A stretch of 8,214 nucleotides of DNA. Source: an uncultured Porphyromonadaceae bacterium. GTDB lineage: Bacteria; Bacteroidota; Bacteroidia; Bacteroidales; Muribaculaceae. A program made the position numbers and the translations under genes. The stretch is from contig CAMWZB010000037.1 of NCBI GenBank assembly GCA_947178655.1, positions 1-8,214 of the forward strand, given 5' to 3'. Positions 6,288 through 8,214 of the stretch are shown here, in pieces. The stretch's first letter is position 1, and the number at the start of each line of letters is the position of its first letter. A model generated the notes under the pieces. That model did no database searches, was not told the origin of the DNA, and saw nothing but the letters and a program-made list of their open reading frames with translations.

Positions 6288-6470
6288 ATGAAACAGAAAA
6301 AAACGGATATATCGGTCATAGTGCGGTTCGTGATACTGGGTCTGTTGTGGCTCGGACTTGTGTGGTATATACTCAGCCATGCGGATGTCACGCTTTACAC
6401 GTGTTTTGTGATAGTTGCCTCGGGCATAATCATCTTTGTGCCGATGTATAAAAAATATATCAGGAAATGA
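6288..6470 (+). CDS. Small two-helix membrane protein (60 residues), translationally coupled to dxs
   Basis: I do not recognise this protein. It starts MKQKKTD, has two hydrophobic segments (about 14-30 and 36-53) separated by a short polar turn (SHADVT), and ends KKYIRK. Positive charge at both ends predicts a hairpin in the inner membrane with both termini in the cytoplasm. It is the first gene after the rightward promoter, and its TGA (6468-6470) overlaps the ATG of dxs (6467-6469) as ATGA, the typical arrangement for coupled translation. That position and the helix pattern support a real gene despite the small size. No enzymatic or binding residues stand out. Its coupling to dxs suggests co-expression, not necessarily a role in isoprenoid synthesis. 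Confidence 0.75.
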   Translation: MKQKKTDISVIVRFVILGLLWLGLVWYILSHADVTLYTCFVIVASGIIIFVPMYKKYIRK

Positions 6471-8214
6471 GCGAGAAGACTACAGATAAGGCCCAGCTGC
6501 CGCTGTTGTCGGGCATCAACAGTCCCTCAGACCTGCGCAAACTCCCGGTAGAGCAGTTGCCACAGGTGTGCGAGGAGTTGCGCCGGTTCCTCATCGCCTC
6601 TCTCTCGAAGAATCCCGGACACTTTGCTTCGAGCATGGGAGCAGTAGAGATCACGGTGGCTCTACACTATGTGTTCAATACACCCTATGACCGGATTGTG
6701 TGGGATGTCGGACATCAGGCTTACGGGCATAAGATACTTACGGGGCGTCGAGATGCGTTCGCCAAGAACCGTTGTCTGGGCGGTCTTAGCGGCTTCCCGA
6801 ATCCTGACGAGAGCGAGTATGACACATTCGCAGCCGGCCATGCGTCTAACTCGATATCGGCGGCCCTCGGGATGAGTGTGGCTTCGCGTCTGAAGGGCGA
6901 CAGTCCGCGACGGAATATAGTGGCAGTCATCGGAGATGCGTCGATCAGCGCCGGGCTGGCGTTCGAGGGAATCAACAATGCGTCGAACACGCCGAACAAT
7001 CTGCTTATCATCTTGAATGATAACGATATGTCGATAGACAGTCCGGTCGGGGCTCTGAGCCGCTATCTGACGCATATCAATACGTCGCGTCTGTACAACG
7101 ACGTGCGCTACAAGATATTCCGCGGGCTCAAGCGTATGCATCTGGTTTCGGAGGCCCGCAGGGGTGCACTGCTCAGGTTCAACAACAGCCTGAAGTCGCT
7201 GCTTTCGCGTCAGCAGAATATATTCGAGGGTTTCAATATACGGTACTTCGGTCCGTTCGACGGGAATGATCTTCCGACTGTGATACGTGTGCTGAATGAT
7301 ATCCGTGATATGGAGGGCCCCCGTATACTGCATCTCCGTACGACCAAGGGAAAGGGGTATGCTCCTGCGGAAGCTGATCCGGCGTCGTGGCATGCTCCGG
7401 GCCGCTTCGATGCGGCAACCGGTGAGCGTGCGGATGCCGCTCCGAAGGCCGGAGCTCCTCTGAAGTATCAGGATGTGTTCGGCAATACGGTTCTCGAGCT
7501 TGCGCGGAAGAACGACCGTATAGTGGCTGTGACGGCAGCAATGCTGTCAGGCACATCGGTGGGCACGATGCAGGCCGCGATGCCTGACCGGGTGTTCGAT
7601 GTGGGCATCTCGGAGGGGCATGCCGTGACGTTCGCTGGCGGTCTTGCCAAAGACGGGATGCGTCCGTATGTGGCGATATACTCTAGTTTCCTTCAGCGAG
7701 CCTATGACAATATCATCCATGATGTGGCGCTGAACCGCCTGCCGGTGACATTCTGCATAGACCGCGCCGGGCTTGTCGGCGAGGACGGTGCGACTCATCA
7801 CGGGGCCTATGATCTGGCTTATCTGCGGACGGTGCCCGGAATGATTGTTGCGTCGGGCCGAAACGAGCATATGCTCCGTAATCTGCTCTACACGGCTCAG
7901 AGCGGCGACTACGGTCCTTTCGCCATACGGTATCCGCGCGGCGCAGGCAAACTTGCCGACTGGCAGAACGAGATGCGCGTGCTCGAACCGGGCCGAGGCG
8001 AGATGCTCGCCGACGGCGATGATGTGGCCGTTCTGACGATAGGCCCTGTGTCGGACGATGCGGCCAAGGCGGTGTCGGAGGCTCTCGGACATGGAGTGAA
8101 GGCGGCTTTGTATGATATGATATATCTTAAGCCTGTCGATGAAGCGATACTTGAGGCTGTGGCACGGAAGGGCTGTCCGGTCATCACGGTCGAGGACGGC
8201 ACGGTGAACGGCGG
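6467..8214 (+). CDS. dxs: 1-deoxy-D-xylulose-5-phosphate synthase, 3' partial
   Basis: DXS is a cytoplasmic thiamine-diphosphate (ThDP) enzyme that condenses pyruvate with glyceraldehyde 3-phosphate, releasing CO2; this is the first step of the MEP pathway to isoprenoids and also feeds thiamine and pyridoxal synthesis. The visible part has 582 codons, open at the window end, against about 630 in the family. Landmarks: GHFASSMG with His52, [11 protein letters not shown] with His83, [12 protein letters not shown] with His125, the ThDP/metal motif beginning GDAS at 156 and ending NDN at 184-186, then the transketolase-like middle domain with [12 protein letters not shown] (Glu383 as the expected cofactor-activating glutamate), [15 protein letters not shown] from 432, and YPRGAG, followed by the start of the C-terminal domain. 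GDAS and EGH, instead of GDG and EQH, agree with my memory of Bacteroidetes DXS and do not suggest inactivity. The ATG at 6467 overlaps the upstream stop codon, and its distance from the conserved [10 protein letters not shown] region supports it. Confidence 0.95.
   Translation, partial: MSEKTTDKAQLPLLSGINSPSDLRKLPVEQLPQVCEELRRFLIASLSKNPGHFASSMGAVEITVALHYVFNTPYDRIVWDVGHQAYGHKILTGRRDAFAKNRCLGGLSGFPNPDESEYDTFAAGHASNSISAALGMSVASRLKGDSPRRNIVAVIGDASISAGLAFEGINNASNTPNNLLIILNDNDMSIDSPVGALSRYLTHINTSRLYNDVRYKIFRGLKRMHLVSEARRGALLRFNNSLKSLLSRQQNIFEGFNIRYFGPFDGNDLPTVIRVLNDIRDMEGPRILHLRTTKGKGYAPAEADPASWHAPGRFDAATGERADAAPKAGAPLKYQDVFGNTVLELARKNDRIVAVTAAMLSGTSVGTMQAAMPDRVFDVGISEGHAVTFAGGLAKDGMRPYVAIYSSFLQRAYDNIIHDVALNRLPVTFCIDRAGLVGEDGATHHGAYDLAYLRTVPGMIVASGRNEHMLRNLLYTAQSGDYGPFAIRYPRGAGKLADWQNEMRVLEPGRGEMLADGDDVAVLTIGPVSDDAAKAVSEALGHGVKAALYDMIYLKPVDEAILEAVARKGCPVITVEDGTVNG

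Noticed and set aside
6215..6451. 78-codon plus-strand frame overlapping the small membrane protein
   Set aside because: It starts within the promoter boxes and overlaps, in another frame, the 60-codon gene that has a coherent two-helix pattern and couples to dxs.
6662..7393. 243-codon minus-strand frame opposite dxs
   Set aside because: It lies antisense to conserved dxs motifs, has no recognisable features and an Arg/His/Ile-rich composition typical of shadow frames.
6932..7621. Possible inactive DXS because of GDA for GDG and EGH for EQH
   Set aside because: These variants match what I recall of Bacteroidetes DXS, and the expected catalytic His and Glu residues are present.

Overview
The window looks like chromosomal DNA from a Bacteroidales bacterium. 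Muribaculaceae-like is my best guess, by inference only. The evidence is: two matches to the Bacteroidetes promoter pattern (TTTG, 20 bases, TAnnTTTG), a secreted nuclease with a C-terminal domain resembling a type IX secretion (T9SS) sorting signal, a MINPP-type histidine phosphatase of the Bacteroides kind, and a DXS with the 'GDAS' and 'SEGH' versions of its motifs. Genes are GC-rich and the intergenic DNA is strikingly AT-rich. I found no phage, transposon, CRISPR or RNA gene.

Layout. Positions 2-1678 hold the 3' part of dnaX (DNA polymerase III gamma/tau), plus strand. The reading frame enters from before the window and carries an in-frame TAG at 62-64, inside a cluster of family-atypical codons at the extreme left edge. 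From 65 on the gene is intact. Positions 1679-1926 are intergenic: a perfect 10-bp hairpin, a telomere-like GGGTTA(A)T minisatellite with G-quadruplex pattern, and a 16-bp tandem repeat. Positions 1927-4326 encode a large secreted endonuclease I-family protein with beta-sandwich modules and a putative T9SS sorting domain, followed by a 15-bp hairpin terminator. Positions 4384-4818 are AT-rich and without a convincing gene, but hold a possible small-RNA promoter. A second hairpin (4819-4851) sits just past the 3' end of a minus-strand gene (6158-4878) for a secreted histidine-acid phosphatase/phytase of the MINPP family. The 129-bp divergent region 6159-6287 holds two interleaved promoters and two inverted repeats. 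Rightward, a 60-residue two-helix membrane protein (6288-6470) overlaps by four bases the start of dxs (6467 to the window end, incomplete), first enzyme of the MEP isoprenoid pathway.

How the genes relate. dnaX and dxs are housekeeping genes. The nuclease and the phosphatase are both exported hydrolases, are convergently transcribed, and both act on phosphorus-rich polymers or esters (extracellular nucleic acid, inositol phosphates), so a nutrient or phosphate scavenging role for the pair is plausible but unproven. The phosphatase and the small-ORF/dxs operon share an overlapping divergent promoter region and may be transcribed in competition. I see no clear multi-gene novel system; the most unusual signals are the divergent control region, the damaged dnaX 5' end and the repeats between dnaX and the nuclease gene.
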